Position numbers and translations under genes: made by a program. Below are positions 21,519 to 36,495 of a DNA stretch of 64,000 bases, one piece after another. This DNA comes from Quillaja saponaria (taxonomy: Eukaryota; Streptophyta; Magnoliopsida; Fabales; Quillajaceae). The stretch lies in the NCBI GenBank assembly GCA_029379385.1, contig CM055607.1:10974001-11038000 (forward strand). The letters are read 5' to 3'. The notes beneath the pieces are model-generated. The model was given only the letters and a program-made list of their open reading frames with translations. It was not told where the DNA came from and did not search any database. Numbering within the stretch: the first letter of the stretch is position 1; each line of letters starts with the position of its first letter.

Positions 21519-23865
21519 TCATGGTCCTCGCATCTTCTCAACAATGTGCCTGCTCTTTTCTTCAATGTGACGCTTCTTCTCTTCAAATTTCTCCCCCATC
21601 TTCTTCCGTAAATCAAGCATTCTTTCCTTTCTCCCTATTCTCTTTGGTCTGCCATCATCCTCATCAGGGCCACGGTTTTGTTTCTCCAGCATAGTTGAAC
21701 TCCCAGACAGTGATCGATAACCAGAGATATCCATTTTGTCCTGTTCACAAGTCTTGTGTGGTTCATCATTTTGTAATTGAGGTGTTTGTAGTTCTTCCAT
21801 ACAGCTGATGCTCCGTACAAATGCATTAGTGGAGCTTGATGAAAGTCCTAAAGAATCTGATGATTTTCTAGCTGGTTCTTGACTAAATTCAGCAGGCTTT
21901 TGATTTTGCTGCTTTGGTTCTAGACCATCACTTGAGGTTTGCGTACTGGCTTCTGACCTGGTTTTTGCTTCACCTGTTTGAAGGCTAAGTGCATCACATG
22001 AAGTGGAAGAATCATTCCCAGTTTCTTGATTAACCCAAATGAATGGTGCAACATTCCGTGGGACCCAGTCACCATTTTCAGCTGACATCCATGGAATGGA
22101 TATGCTTTCACAATTAGGAAGCACTAAAGTTTCTCGAATTGCTGCCTGCAGGAGTGAAAATAGCTTTGTCCTTAAACTGCAGAGGTTGCATTACTCCTTG
22201 CTAAGAAAATGCATACAGTTAACATCCAAGGAAACAGTGTTTTTATTGTTTTACTAGGATGTTACCACTTTAAGAAGGGGAAGATGCTTCAATTCTTAAA
22301 GGAATATCCTCACAGCATATTATGCATTCTAAATAAAAAGGGATGGACAAGAAGAGAAAATCTAAAACTTGAAACTCCTAAAAGTGACAATAACAGGTGA
22401 AATCTTTAATTTAAAGTTTAACCCTTCTCTAAAATATGAATAAACTGGTAAGAAGTTATCATACCTTAAGCCGATTGACCAGGAACAATGCAATATGCCC
22501 ATTAGTTACCTTGTGGTCCCCAACAGATGAGTCCAAGTTAAAATCAATATCAGGCATGGATGTGAAACCATACCATAATTGATCAGAAGGAGGTGGTTTT
22601 ATATGCAACCGCAGTGTTCCTCGAAGGGATGCTATTCTTATTTCCAAAGAGAGCGAAACCTGTTAATAAGAAATAATCAGTTTACCTGAAATTTGAACCC
22701 CATACTTGAACAAAATTACACGTGTAAGTGTGCATTCCACATTTCCGTGCTGTCTGTGTGCATAAAAAGGCTTACAAGTACGATACTAAATAAGTAATAT
22801 AAAAAATAGTAATGCTCTGTACTTTGATTTTGGAATAAAGACCATAAAAACCAATAATAAATAATATGCAAATTCTCAAACTCTGGAGGTAAATATTGAC
22901 CAAAATACGAGCTCCACCTAAAGATCTTCCTCCACAACAACACCTCCCCCCCCCCCCCCTTCAAGTATTCTTGCTCCTTCTGCCACTCTATTTTTGTTCC
23001 TCTCCCAGAGTCCCAGTCAATTACAGTGAAACTGGATAGTCGTTTTCTGATATGCACAAGTTTCCGATTTTTCCCTCAGTATTTTCCTACTACCAAACTA
23101 TATCTGTAACCATTTCTTCCACAGTTCTAACCCTAAATTATCCAGTACAAAAGTTAAGGAATGAATGCAATGGACAGTCTTGCTCCACCCAATTCCCAGG
23201 CTCAGTAATTTAACAATATTCAATAACTGGGAAATTTCACTGCATTATATTTTATATATTTGATATGCATGCCAAACACCATAAACTTTATGAAATCAAA
23301 ACATTATCCCTGAAATCTTTTCAGTTGATTATTTCAACTAGTAATTATTTAGTATTGACAATAAAAAGAATAGAATCATAGACCAAAATTTTCTAATACA
23401 TTACCTCGAAGGATAAAACGAGAACTTCACTAACTATCATCATTATCCAAAAGCACAATTACATCAGACAATTATTCAACATTAGTGATAGATGGAGAAA
23501 AAGGCACAGTGAGAGAGAGAGAGAAAAAGAAAAGAAAAGAAAAGAGTGAGAACCTGAGACATCTGTTTTGCAATTGAATTTAAAATAGACTTCCACCTTG
23601 ATCCAGAAGTTGAGGAAGCTATCAGTGTTCTTAAAACTTTTTGATTCATCTGCAGAAGGACAGATCAAGATTTGGAATATAGTATAGTTTGACCTACATA
23701 TCATCATGAACTACTCTAGCTAGATCTGGAGAATAGTCAAGCCCAACACTAATGATGAAAATATCAGATTTTCTTCTCATTGTGAAAAGTTGTAAGCGAT
23801 ATGGGATAGCCACTATAAAAAGTATCAATAAGAGAACGAACTTTCAGGTCATATACATTGAATTT

Positions 23866-23898
<33 letters not shown>

Positions 23899-26800
23899 AT
23901 CTATCTATCTGTTTGCATCCCTCCCTCCTCCTCCTCCTCGCACCATCTGTATAACTTGTATTTTGGGTGTGACAAGTGTGCTACAACTTGGATGCTGTGA
24001 CAGAGGCGTGCCTGTGCAGAATAAATGGTGGATAGCAGACAACCTAATAAGAAACTAATGGCAGTTTAGTTTTTCATCTTGCTGATATAATAAGAAACTA
24101 ATGTTTTCCCAAATTGGTTGACGGAGCAGGATAAATTTTAAAAAACTATCTAGAGGGAACTCCTTAAACAAATATATGAATTTCGTGCTTTTTCTTGCAC
24201 TAATTCTCTGAAACAATGGGGACTCTAAAACTGCAAGGCTATTATTATTATATGACTTGAAAGGTGCAGTCAACCTTGAGTACCTCACATTTTCTCCTCC
24301 TTCACAATAAAATTTCATTTCACATAGGAAAAAGAAGTATTTTACATTCTTCTTTCTCTAAGGACTTTTCATTTAATTTTGTATATTTAGAAATCAATTA
24401 CCAAATCCAAACCCACAAAGGATCAATGTTTCAGACATTTGAAGGACTTGCACAAGTTTGTGCCCATGCATAGATAAATATGAACATCTCTCATTCTCTC
24501 TAGCTATCTAGTGCTTTAAGGGTGCCTAGGATTGCAGTCGCGAGTTTGTGACTATTACTTCATAAATATATTAGCTGGATATTACTACTGTGATCTTCGC
24601 AAATTCCTATATGGCAGCATTACGTTCAACAGAATCAGAAAGTTTACAAACCATCAAACAGAATGAACTCAATGACAGGCTCATATACTAACCAGTATTC
24701 GGGTCACCCTCCTCCTTCAGCCCTTGTACATTAATTGTCCCTTCTGGAAGATTCAACTGGTTTCCAAAATACTTAAAACCTTCAAGAAGATCTGATGAGA
24801 CATCCGCAACAGTGCTGAACTCTGGATTTGAGTCCACCATTCGTTTGTCAAGATTTAGTTCACGAACTTCGAGTCTTGTTTCAATGTCCAATAGCATACC
24901 ACCTGAATATTCAACTTCAACCTCTAAGGCCCATACCTCATTCATTTCCACAGGAAGAACTCTCATCCCACTGATGTAAGGCGGAAGGTTCCCAATATCA
25001 ATGTCTGTACATATGACTTCACCAATGTAGCTGGGAATTCTCATATTGGACAATGCTCTCTGTCAATACAGATAGAAAAAAATATGTATAATATGTCCTA
25101 CTACAACTATAAAGGATTGGAATTTCTTTTCAGTTCTGAAAAACACATTATATGCAGCATTGCAATTAATAATCCCAAATCACACCCATGCGGCTTCAAT
25201 ACCAATTACCAACCGCATACTCATTTCCTTCCATGATCACACTCAGATACTGTCTCTCAATCAGTAAATCCAGTGAGTATCAATGAAAGGAGACTCTTGA
25301 AAAAGTTATTAAGATTGAAACAAAGGAAAGTGTATAGATAGAATATCTCTATCTGCCCCACAACACACATGACCCACATGCTAATATCCTTCCCAGGCAC
25401 ACAATAATATCATAAATGTTGAAATATTAAACCTGAATACGTGCTTGAATGGATCTCTTCAGCTGTGTACTGCCCTTGACATCAAAAAAGAGCCGTGAAA
25501 TTAACAAATTCCAGCATAATGTTCCCTCATCAATACCAAACTTCTCATCTGACTCTACATCAGTGCTGACAGAGATATGACTTTGGCTTCCTGAAAGAGA
25601 AACGCTTGATAACAATGGTGGAGAAACACTTTCTTCCTTAATACTCTTAGGACCTTTAGCTGTGGAAGCAGTCTTCATCAAGCCAGTGGCCAAAACGGCA
25701 TCTTGACATGGACGTAACCTATCAGCCATCTTTCTCTCTTCATGACCTGATGATGAAACCCAAGTCGATTTATTATCTACACCAACCCTAGAAGTCTTCT
25801 TTGCAAGTTTTTTCCATAAGTGGCGAACCTTTGAGGAACTAACATCAGGCTTACTTTCCCGATCTATTGACTCAGCACAAAACCCTACTGAGGGCTTCAT
25901 AAGAGAAGGATGTCCTGAATTTAAGGACACCAGGTAACTATGGAACTCTTTGCGTATCCTTGAAAACCAATGAAGTTTTTCTTTTCCTTCACAGGACGCC
26001 AGACGGAGGGCCTTACACCATGATTCTTTCTCCCAGGAGGTCTCCACATAAATATAAAAGGTTTTACTTCCATTATATATTACAGAGCTCTTGCTTTCCA
26101 ATTTAATGGGGAACCTTTTTGCCCTGTAAGATCCATCAACCTTGTCAAATAAATTTGAAGACATAAGAGTCAATAATGAAAACAAGCCAACGTAAATTTT
26201 TGTTTTCATAATGAGTGGATCTCTAATACCCTTAATAAGAACCACAAGTCATAAGTTTGTCAGTGCCAAGTATACAGGCAAAATGACACAGGATCATACA
26301 CATTAAATATCATGAAAACTTTTAAATGTGAACATGTTTTAACTAAGTTCTATAAGTGAATAGTCAGTTGAATTTCATTGATCTATCCATTCACTCATTT
26401 GCCTACTCCAACATAATCCAATTCTAGGCTAAGGCTTAGACAGTTTTCTGCAAAATGAAATCCTGCTTCACTGCTAGCGGTTCATATTCTGTGTTGGAAC
26501 TTGGACATTCTGAGAAGTTGTGGAGTTGCTAGACATCAGCTGAAATTGAGGCTCATAGCTTAGATATTTACGACTATCATCAGCTAGGTTCCCATGAGTG
26601 ATATTTTAGCAGCTTACAGCTTCAATAATTTGTCCCACTTTCTAAATTAGATATCCTAATAAACCCAAAAATAAACAAATAAATAAATAAATTCCTAACT
26701 ATATTTTCCTTTTCAAACATAATAAGAATTAAGTGTAATATTTTCCTCTCTCCTTTCTTCTGTTTACACTGTCAATACCTACCACGACCAAAGAAAAGAA

Positions 26801-28472
26801 TTAAGTGACTGAGTCATGAAGCTGGCTGCTAGCGAATTCTGTCAACACCTATCATGGCCAAAGAAAAGCAAGAAGAATCTGAATCCTCAAATAAAAAGAA
26901 GCCCCAGCCTAAAACATAAAGTACTCAACATCAACAGCTAGTTGCAAAATTGAACCAGTAATAAGTCAAAGGGTATAACAGCACCCAATGCAGGAGGTAT
27001 ATAGATCATGCTACCATTTTCTCGAAGACAGGCTTGTTGCTGAAACAGCTTCAACTATGCATCCCTTCAGCTGAATATGTGTGAGGGAAGAACCATCAGG
27101 TTCTGTCAGCATAAGAGATTGGTCCTTGATCTTTGCATACTTTCTAACAGGAGAAACCTCTACAAAGTCTTTTGTTTTCTTTTGCTCTTTCGGTGCTTTG
27201 TCCACCCAGGTTTTTGGAATTTTATCAGATCCTAGAACCCAAATTATTCCCTGTAATTCAAAGGTAGTCAGATGAACAGCTTGAGAACTTGAGACAGTTT
27301 ACCAGTGTCAATCTAGTTTTCACATGTATGGAAATGAAAAAAGAAGGGAAATTCTAAATTTCATGAAGACAACCAACATTAAAATAATTGGTAATTAATT
27401 AGGACATCGAGATAAAAGAGAGGAGACAGAAAGATATCTTAATCTAAATCTGAAAAACATAAGTATCTTCAAAGATATTCTGAATTTTTTCAGATAGCCA
27501 TCAAGTACTGATTCAGAATGATCATGAAGAGCTGTATCAACCATAGGTCGGTTTATACTTGAGTGATTTAGCTGATAAATGCAATGCATGTGTCACAATC
27601 AAATTGTTTCTTAGGCTTTTAGCAGTGAGAAAGAAGGGAAAATTGATCAACACATGTTTGAATTTTTTTCGTGGTATGTAGCTTTTATATGTAAAACAAA
27701 GCTTCCATCAAGCTCATTCACAATTCATGTAACCCCTTTCATGCTTTCATTATTCCTATCAATCATTAGTTACAGTACGGGATTTCATGCAAATTGCATT
27801 CTAATGTATTACAGTGAACAACAGTTCAAGAACAAGATATAAGATATTAATGATCAAACATGTATAGGATATAAAGATAAACCAATAGAATACCAAGAGC
27901 AAGATCCTCGGACACTACCTCCCTTGATGTTTTAAAAAAAAAAAAAGCAGAAATTTTCTGAATTTCATGGCGAATATACCAAGGGTTGCATACAGAATTA
28001 AAGTTGTTCAATTACTGTACCCATCACCTCAGTCGCAACACTTTCACTACAGGCAGAAGTACAGTAAGGGAAAAGAAATTGAGGCTCTACTGACTGTAGT
28101 TAGAGCAATAGTACAGGATATGGTCATTTCTACATAGTATATTGTCAAGGTATCATCTTTGGTACTAACTTAGCACAGGAATATAGATATCAGTTCTATC
28201 ATAAAATCACAAATGTATAGGACAACAAGAATACGAAAAAGCTTGATTATTTCAAAGATAATCACCTGCTTGTTAAATGCAAAATCCAAGGATTGTTGAG
28301 GATCAAGATCTCGAACACCCAATTCGTTTTTTGATGCTATTTTGGATTCATCTAGTTTGGCCTTCTGATTCAACCGTTTTATGATCAATAACACTCCCAA
28401 AGCTTCCGCAGCAACTATTGTCGCCACCCCAAGAACAAACCCAACAAAAATCAAAAGGAATACCAAAATCAT
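21519..28472 (-). CDS. TEX2-like SMP-domain lipid-transfer protein
   Basis: Seven exons on the minus strand: 28472-28266, 27250-27015, 26123-25433, 25059-24693, 23618-23554, 22659-22465 and 22145-21519. They join to 795 residues. The N-terminus is a membrane hairpin or anchor (LVFLLIFVGFVLGVATIVAAE). A PH-like region follows (residues about 75-170, KRFPIKLESKSSVIY), then a Ser/Lys-rich linker. The SMP module runs from about residue 345 (GTLCWNLLISRLFFDVKG) to about 605, including LRGTLRLHIKPPPSDQLWYGF and LPNCESISIPWM. The C-terminus is a basic coiled coil. By family (DUF2404, yeast Nvj2, animal TEX2) it moves lipids at ER contact sites. The weak point is exon 5: the better-looking acceptor (CTGCAG, exon from 23649) would shift the frame, whereas ACTGATAG with exon start 23618 keeps it. 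I used the latter. Confidence 0.9.
22946..22959. repeat. Poly(C)14 tract in TEX2-like intron 5
   Basis: Fourteen C on the plus strand within an intron; a likely length-variable site. Confidence 0.8.
23865..23940. repeat. Compound microsatellite (TC)n-(TATC)n-(CTC)n
   Basis: Runs of TC, then CTAT/TATC tetramers, then CTC trimers lie within TEX2-like intron 4. Confidence 0.85.
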
Positions 28473-29639
28473 TTCGGTTCGAATTCAAATCCAACACTAT
28501 CAAGCTCTTCCAAAACCAATGAGATCAATCAGCTAAAACAACGAATACCCAGATGAGGAAATAGGCAAACAAGAACAATGATTGTAATGGCGGGGGTGTG
28601 ACTCGAGTACAGCAAAGATTCTCAGAATTAGGTGCTTCCTCAGCTCCACTGCTTTCCTTTATTTATTTTCCTTCCAGTTAAAATCATAAACTCGGTATAA
28701 GCGAAAGCGAGAAAAGAAAATAAGGAACCGCGTGTGGGCGATCGTGTAAATTTAATCTCAACATTTTATTATTGAAAGAAATTTTTTTCCACAAGAAAGC
28801 AGCACCTATGGCTATACACTCTAATTATAGATAATTTAATTGATAAATTATTATTATTTTTTTATTTTGTAAACAAATATAAAATCACGTTATTTGAATA
28901 ATCCAAAATGTTAATTTAAAAGTATAAAATTACATATTAGGTATTTTTTAAATAATCGATTATAAATTATACAGAGAAACCGTTCATATTTAAGATTATC
29001 TTCTTTTACTAACATTCATGCTTATTTGAAAATAGTGAAACATCTAGTGTTTTCTTTGTTAGTTTCCATAGAATAAAGAACAAAAGTTTATGGACATTGT
29101 CTCCAATTTAATGCAGAACTATTATAGTGAACTTAGTTTTCTTTTTTGGGGGGAAAATTAATATTTTTGGCTTAAGTCACACTTTTTCTTTGTGCTGGAG
29201 ATCAATTATGAATCAAAATGTGGCAATCATAATAATTATATGGCAAACTTTTCATAGCAAAAAAGAAAGAGAAAAAAAGAAGTATGACAGACTCAATATT
29301 GGTAGGAAGGAGAACTAAATGGAAACAAAAAAGAAAAGGTTAAAACAGAAAACCATAATAATGTACAAAGCAGATTTCATCCTTTCATAAATTGGTATCC
29401 TCAAACTGTTCATCCTTCCTACAGTTTCATAAACAAAAAGAAAAAATAACTTAGTCCATAAGAAAAAAATTATCATTACTTTGAAAAGATTAAATTTTTC
29501 TTTTCAAATCTAGTCTGTCTCAGTTACTGAATGTTTTCAGAACTGTGCTACATGAACTTCCGATGGCGGTGTCAGAGTACCGAGCAAAAACAAGGGCGGT
29601 CTCCATTCTCCAGTCAGTTAGTCACAGACACAAACCAAT
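28473..29639. other. Intergenic region between TEX2-like start and DUF789 3' end
   Basis: Both genes run leftward, so this holds the TEX2-like promoter and leader and the DUF789 3' UTR. It is AT-rich from 28750 to 29500 and no exon was seen. Confidence 0.5.
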
Positions 29640-32296
29640 TTACAGGGTAGAATGGAATGTGAAATAGTTGAAGTCATGGTGGTGGACATTGAGCTGCTTC
29701 AACCAAGAGTCTGCAGCACTGTACAGATAATTCATCCTTTCATAATCATCACAAGACTCTGGCTTCAACCAAAGATCTCCTTGCATTTTGTAAGTGGCTA
29801 ACCCGAAAGGAGGAAGCGATATACAGCAGCTGTTGGCTTTCTTAGATTTTTCTCCCAAAATTGTTCCCACCAAATCTGAACAACACATATCTTTCCCTAT
29901 GTCGATGTCATCATACTCCATTCCACAGTCTGCATGAACATGTAAGAGAACAAGGATGGTTAAATTTCAACTCATTTACACAGCACATCAACTTTTCCCA
30001 AACAGTCATAATTTTTATGCAATTAATAAAACATCTAAATGAAATGGACCCATATCGGTGTTATTAACTAAAAAGGAGGATTTACTTATATGTATTAGCT
30101 TAGGAGAGCATTAGCCATATGCACATTTGAGAAAAATGAATACAGAAAGAGCACTTAACAGAATAGGAGTCAAAGTTGTATTGAAGATAGCAAGGTGCAC
30201 AAGGGTTTCCCATTGAAAGCCAAAAGGTATTGATGTTCTAATGAAAAATATGTTCAATTTAAAGATACAAGGAATTTAATGCTGGAAGAGTAACAAGGCC
30301 TTCAGAAGTAAAACTGATTTATATCAAGTTACTAAATTAACCCATCCGAACTTAATTATAAACCGAGTCCAACATAGGTTTAAAAGAGGAGATATGCATC
30401 TCAAGCCAAATTTCTCCATGGATCATATTCAGCATATAATTCAACCTGATACACAATACTGTGAATTACTGATAACAAGAACGGTGCTTACTACTGCCTG
30501 CACTTCACATTGAAATGGAATGGAGTTCCAATTTCCAATGCATATTTTGAATAGAGTTTAAAACTCTGGACCTTGAAGACACACAGAACTACCATGTTCC
30601 ATTGTGGGAAGCATGCCATTTAAAGTGGTAACAAAACAATATTGTGTATTATTGTGAAGTGCAGTAAGCCAAAGAATCACTTCAAAACCTTTACCATGTA
30701 AGCAATGTCCACTCAACCAGCTAAGTTAAAAATTACCTCATGGGACAAAAGTTACTGTTAAATAACTAGAACGAGGAAAAGGATTGTGGGCTTGATTGGT
30801 GCATCAAAGCCTACACTCATAGCTTTATTTATAGTAAATAATAAAACATAAACTTCCATATCTATGCAATTTGGGACTATGCATACATCAATATTATATT
30901 GATAACCATTACCAGATGATCACCACCATCATCTGACTATTATCATTTAATTGAGTGGGAAAATGGGTATTACAGTCTAATACCTTGGAAAGATGAGGAC
31001 AACGTATGGTAAGTGAGGAAGCATGTGCCCAAGTCCCTTTCATTTTTCTGATTTGGAATATGATAAATAGGGTACCTATACAGAGTGATGAAGAATCAGT
31101 AAAAACTTTTGAATCTATACTATAAGGAAAATGAAGTATAAAACCAATTGTAAAAGAAGACAAGAAATAAGAATTATATCAGATAAGTCATCTGGTACTA
31201 AATTGGAAAAATTATCCTATGTCAATGTCACCTAACGAAGTACTTTAACATGGTATTTTCTTTATGTAAGAACCAACAAGAACAGATTTTTTTTGTCTCC
31301 TCAAATGGATGTCATTGATAATTAGCATCTAAATATTGTCAATGACATGCTACATTAGAATATGCTGCTCCCCTTACTTGTTTATATTAAGAAAATATTG
31401 TATTAAAGTTCTCCAATTGAAATTTAACAAGACCAGCACTGCAGAGTTAAGTCTTTGATTGCCCTTTAGTAACTCATAGGTAATAGTTGCTTTATGAGCT
31501 GCATCAATATGGCGACAGAAAATTCACATATGCCTCTTCACTTCCAATTAATACCACATAACAAGATTGCAATGAGCAATTTTCATAATCATGTTCATGA
31601 AGAATAAAAAGTAATCAAATATCTTAGATTAAAAACTCTGATCAATTCAAGTTTTGAAATTCATTTTCCAAGAACATCAAATTGTTACATCATCCCTATT
31701 AACATATGCAATGAGAAAAGCAAATTATGCTCACCAAGCAACAGCCATCCAACTAGCTGGAGAAAGATCAACACTCTTTAGGGTCATCAATGCAGGATGG
31801 CTCCTTGCTAATTCAGTTATCTGCAATGAAAATGAATTGGAAATGAATTCAACCGAGTGAAATACGTAGATAAAAAATTTATTTTCCATTAGTTAACAGA
31901 AACAAAGAAGCAGGTGAACACTAAGCTCTACTTGGTTGTAAGAGGCTACCTTAATCATTAGTGGGTCCCTCCAGTAAGGTGAAGACTTCTCAGTGTACTG
32001 TAAGTAAGGGTAGCCAAGTCTATCCTTTGTCAGCCATGAACCCTCCTGGTCACTGCTTGAATCCTCAGAAGCTGCATCCCATGCCTTGCTGGAGTTGTTA
32101 CTTAGAGATCTAGATAGGTTATCACTTCCACTGTCGTCACTCCATGAATCACTTTCACATTCGACCCCATCACTATCCTCCCTTCGGTTCCTAGAAAAGG
32201 GAATCGCACTCGTCTAATTTTATGACAATAATTTTAACAAGTAAAGGATATTACAATTTTTTTATAAAAGCTGCTGTTTATTTTAATTTTTTATTT

Positions 32297-32336
<40 letters not shown>

Positions 32337-34632
32337 GCAAATAATATGATTGTTTATTCACCTGGAAGCAGCAACGGACTTATTACTGTAGACCTGAATG
32401 GCCGATAGATATGGAACATGGTATTGCATAACAGTTTCACCACTTTCCAACATTACAGGGGTACCAGCACCATATGCACTCCATTCATGATAGCAATTCC
32501 ATAGATCTTTCAATGTAAAGTATTCAATATTGTCCTTATGAGGAGGTTGCCACTGGCTATTTAGATCATTAAAGCAGCTCTGAAAAATACATGACATGAG
32601 AAAGGCAATAGAGAAAATATATTAGCTAGTCATCAATTATTCCTACATTTTTCATCATACCCAAGTTACTGACATGCTGGAGACATTCTTGAACCTTTAC
32701 TACCATATATAATTACGCAACCAGGAAGATTAAATCACAAAAAAAGACCATGACAGAATAAGGGAGCTGCCTGTCCAAGATATTTACGGTATTATTCTTA
32801 CTTGTAAAGTCATGATGTGCAATATATAAACATTGAAAAGCAGCCAACTTACAAGAAAAGGCAGTATGTAATAAACCTATTCTGTGTGTAATGTATAGAC
32901 TATATATAGAGTTTTGCTCGGAACTGTCATTTTTTTTTTTATCTCCTCAATTCCAATTAAACATGATGAGGTTAACGGGCAAACTAAAACAAGAAGCCAA
33001 ATGCTAAAGAGCTCTTAAATCATTTCAAGGCAACAATTAAGAGAGGAAAACTGCTGCATAAATATTTAAATATATATATATATCAACATCAGCTCCCAAT
33101 TTAAAAGCCACATGTGACGTGACGCGTGGCACACACCCTCTAATATTGTCATTGTTTTTGTTCCTTGCTCTAATCCAATTTCCTACATGAGGAACAATAA
33201 ACCATTGCTTCCAAATTCTAATCGATAATATCCACAGGACCACATTTGACTAGCAAACTCTAGGATGCCAATCCTTTAAATGTAAATAACTAGAAATAGA
33301 TTATTAAAGAAAACTACCGATAATCATATATATATATATATATAGAATACGGCATAAAAACGTGCTGATATTTGCATATAAGACACACAGAGCTTGACGT
33401 GTCACATGGCAATGTTATTTCATGCAGTAAGGTTGAATCATTTTTAATTTATCACATATACATGCATCTAAGGCATCTCTTGGCCCAACATATAAGAAAC
33501 GACGCCCAAGTGTTAAGTGCGTGTAGGCCCCACTTTGCTTCATTACATTATTTTTTTTTTTATATATAGAAAAATAAAATTCATTAAAAAAAAGAATGAA
33601 AGGATAAAAGAACAACCTAAAAACCTTTTTATTAAAAAGTGTTAGCTTTAACCACTATAATTATATTACTATTTAAGAGAATTGAGAATAAAAAAAAAGA
33701 AGCAATCCCCCAGCTTGAATCCCCATCCCTAGTTTTCCAAGAAACAAAAAGAAATGTTTAACAAAAAAAATAAAGATTAGTTTTAAATTTGATATTGAAC
33801 CATCAAAATTTATTTACTAATTAAAAATTATTTTCATCTTTTTAAAAATACATATAAATTAATTTTAATAAATCACTGCATACACAATATATATTTGCCT
33901 TGATGATGTGAAAATAAAGTAGTATATTTCATAATAGGTTTATTTATTTATTTATTTGTTTATATGAAAGGCATATAAAAATTTAATTTAAGGATCTTCC
34001 GAATTGAAAATGTAAGACCCAAAAAAGTGTATTAGAAAACATTCTGATGTACAAGAGTAAGAAAAAAACAAGCTCATATTTGATTAACTAGATAATTATA
34101 ATTGAATTTTTGTAAAACTCAAATTCTAAAGAATTCTTTTAAGATTAGAGACAAAAGTGTCTTTAATTATTAAGGAAAATGTAGCATTATAACCAAAGAT
34201 TGAGATTATTTTTCTTCCATATTATTTTTTCAATTAAAAAAAATAGATTACATATCTTAGATTCCCTATTAATAATTTCTTTGAAAATCTAAAATTGAAG
34301 ACTCGAGAACTTCTTATTTACCAATTTAACCCCAAAGAAAAACAAATTTTTTTTTTTAAATGGGTAAAAGGTATAAGAAATTGTTCGTAAATACATTACA
34401 AAATATTAAAAAAGAAAAAGAAAAAGAAAATAATCCTCGGTGGAGATAGATTTGAAGAGGAAGAACAAAAATTTTAGTTTAACCAGAAGAAAAAAAAAAT
34501 TGAGAAAGAAAAGAAAGGAAGGGAAAATACCTGAGGAAGAGTTCGGGACGGAACAATTGGAGTCACGCACTGAAGAAATCGTTCCAGATTCGACAAAGCA
34601 TTCGCGGAACAACAAAACGCCGGCGACGACAT
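29640..34632 (-). CDS. DUF789 family protein
   Basis: Six exons on the minus strand: 34632-34531, 32579-32362, 32190-31950, 31820-31735, 31075-30984 and 29929-29640. They join in frame to 342 residues. The family is plant-wide and of unknown function. Conserved blocks visible are LSNLERFLQCVTP near the start, YFTLKDLWNCYHEWSAYGAG and VMQYHVPYLSAIQVY in exon 2, and GYPYLQYTEKSSPYWRDPL at the end of exon 3. ASWMAVAWYPIYHIP spans exons 4/5, and the C-terminal LYSAADSWLKQLNVHHHDFN lies in exon 6. A Ser/Asp-rich acidic stretch lies in exon 3. Intron 1 is 1.95 kb and holds several TA and A-rich repeats. The start was chosen as the ATG before SSPAFCCSANALSN; an in-frame upstream ATG at 34701 is possible but matches no family sequence I know. 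Confidence 0.9.
32297..32335. repeat. Poly(A)-(TA)n simple repeat
   Basis: About seventeen A followed by about eleven TA units, inside DUF789 intron 2. Confidence 0.85.
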
Positions 34633-35258
34633 TATCGATCTCTCTGAACTCTGAAAGTGATTGAAAATTTGCTCAGACCCAGAATTTTCTGAGACCCGCA
34701 ATTAAAAACCCAAATTTTCGATGACTGAATGAAAAATTGGATTCTTTAGGATTTGGGATGCTTATATAGCTCTCAATCAATTATTATATATTATATATAA
34801 CACCCTGTTTGGGAAACTTATGAACTTTCCATATAAGCCTCTTTTCTCATAAGAAAAGGGATAAGAAAAGGGTAAATAAATTTCAATCTCCAAACAGAGG
34901 ATTTGACTTCCCTTTTTAGACAGATTACATTTCACAGAAGAGGATATCCAGAATTAAATGGCATGAAATAATTACAGAGAAAAATAAGGAGGAGACAAAG
35001 AGACAGACAATACCCACTCGAGCTTTTTAAAATTTTTCTCTTCAAATTAAATATCTATCTGTTTTTTTAATACTTTAATTAAAAGACCCAGAAAGAAAAA
35101 CTTGAAGGAGAAGTGAATGTAACGCTCTGTTTCTGATTTTTGTGTTTGGGAAAATTCAAACAGAGAGAACTGAGAGAAACTTCTAAATTCAATCAGTTTC
35201 TTAATTAATTGTAAGGAAATTAAACCGATTTTTTTCTCTGAAAATTTCGACTTTAGAG

Positions 35259-35291
35259 AGAGAGTGAGAGTGAGAGTGAGAGCGAGAGAGT
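35259..35291. repeat. (GAGAGT)n-type purine repeat in DUF789 leader region
   Basis: GAGAGTGAGAGTGAGAGTGA-like units, read as CT-rich on the transcribed strand, typical of plant 5' leaders. Confidence 0.7.
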
Positions 35292-36495
35292 CGAAGAGAA
35301 AAGAACGAGAGGCGAGGAAGTAGTGTCGAGATTACGAGAGTTCGCTTCGCCGCGTGTTACGGAAGAAGGCAGTGTCAGTGTTTAAGGGCTGCTGCCTTTA
35401 ATTTTGTGGGGGTGGGACATAGTTTTTTTTTTTTTTTTTTTTGTCTTACAAAAACACGTGCCAATTCGTTTCCCTTTCAAACTCACGTGCTACTCACGTG
35501 CTCTCTTTTGGCTTCTTTCTCTACCTCAACCCCCAATTCTGACTTTGTGAGTCAAACCAAATGGTTTTCAACTTTTAAATCAATGATCAGTATTTAATAT
35601 TAATTTTTTACCAACAACATGATCTCTACAATGGAGAGGATCCATTTCCAATTGCAGGCCTGATATTGAGCTTGTAGTGTTGGAGATGTTATCCATTTTT
35701 TATTTATTTATAGAAAATAAATTAATTGCAAACATGCACCAAATTTAGAATGAGGATAAGAAAAAAAAAATTGTAGCTTTGAAATTAAAAGATGTAGGAA
35801 AAATGTGCATTCAACAAATTCATTGTTTTGGTTCTCCCACTTTTGTTTGTATTATTGAATGATATTATTGGCAACGTTACATCATTTATTTATAAAGCTA
35901 CAAAACTTTGCTGACTATCATCGCCTACAAAATTAAAGCAGTAAATTATGCATCCAATATCCACTTTATAATTAGATTTGTTTTCTCTATATCAACAGTG
36001 AATATACTATAATAACCTTTATTTGTATGTTGAATATGAGGACATAATGTCATAACTTCTTTTACACTACAAATTAACTATTATTTGTCAAATTTTTTTC
36101 TTTTTTGAGAAAAAAGAGTCAATAATTTTTATTTATTAAGACATAAGATGTATTCGGATCAGCTTATATATTATTAAATTATTCATACAATAAATCTATA
36201 AAAAAAATTGTAACAAATTTCAAATGTTAAATTAATGGACAATCACATAATTGAGGAAAATTTTAAATTAGCGCATGTCACTTTTTTATTGGAATTATGA
36301 TGCAACTATAACATCTCATATTTTTCTTTTGATTTCACTAGATTCACTTTAATTACAGATAATGTTCAATGTCAAATTTTTCTATTAAAAAAAAACCATA
36401 ATTTGAAGAGCGCTAAAGTAATTAATTTTGGAATGAAGTGGTTAAGTTAATTATCGCTTAATAATTTTATTAAAAATTACCACTTAATTGGTTAA

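Noticed and set aside
34440..34664. Plus-strand frame rich in Lys and Glu
   Set aside because: It is the reverse of DUF789 exon 1 and a purine-rich intron start.
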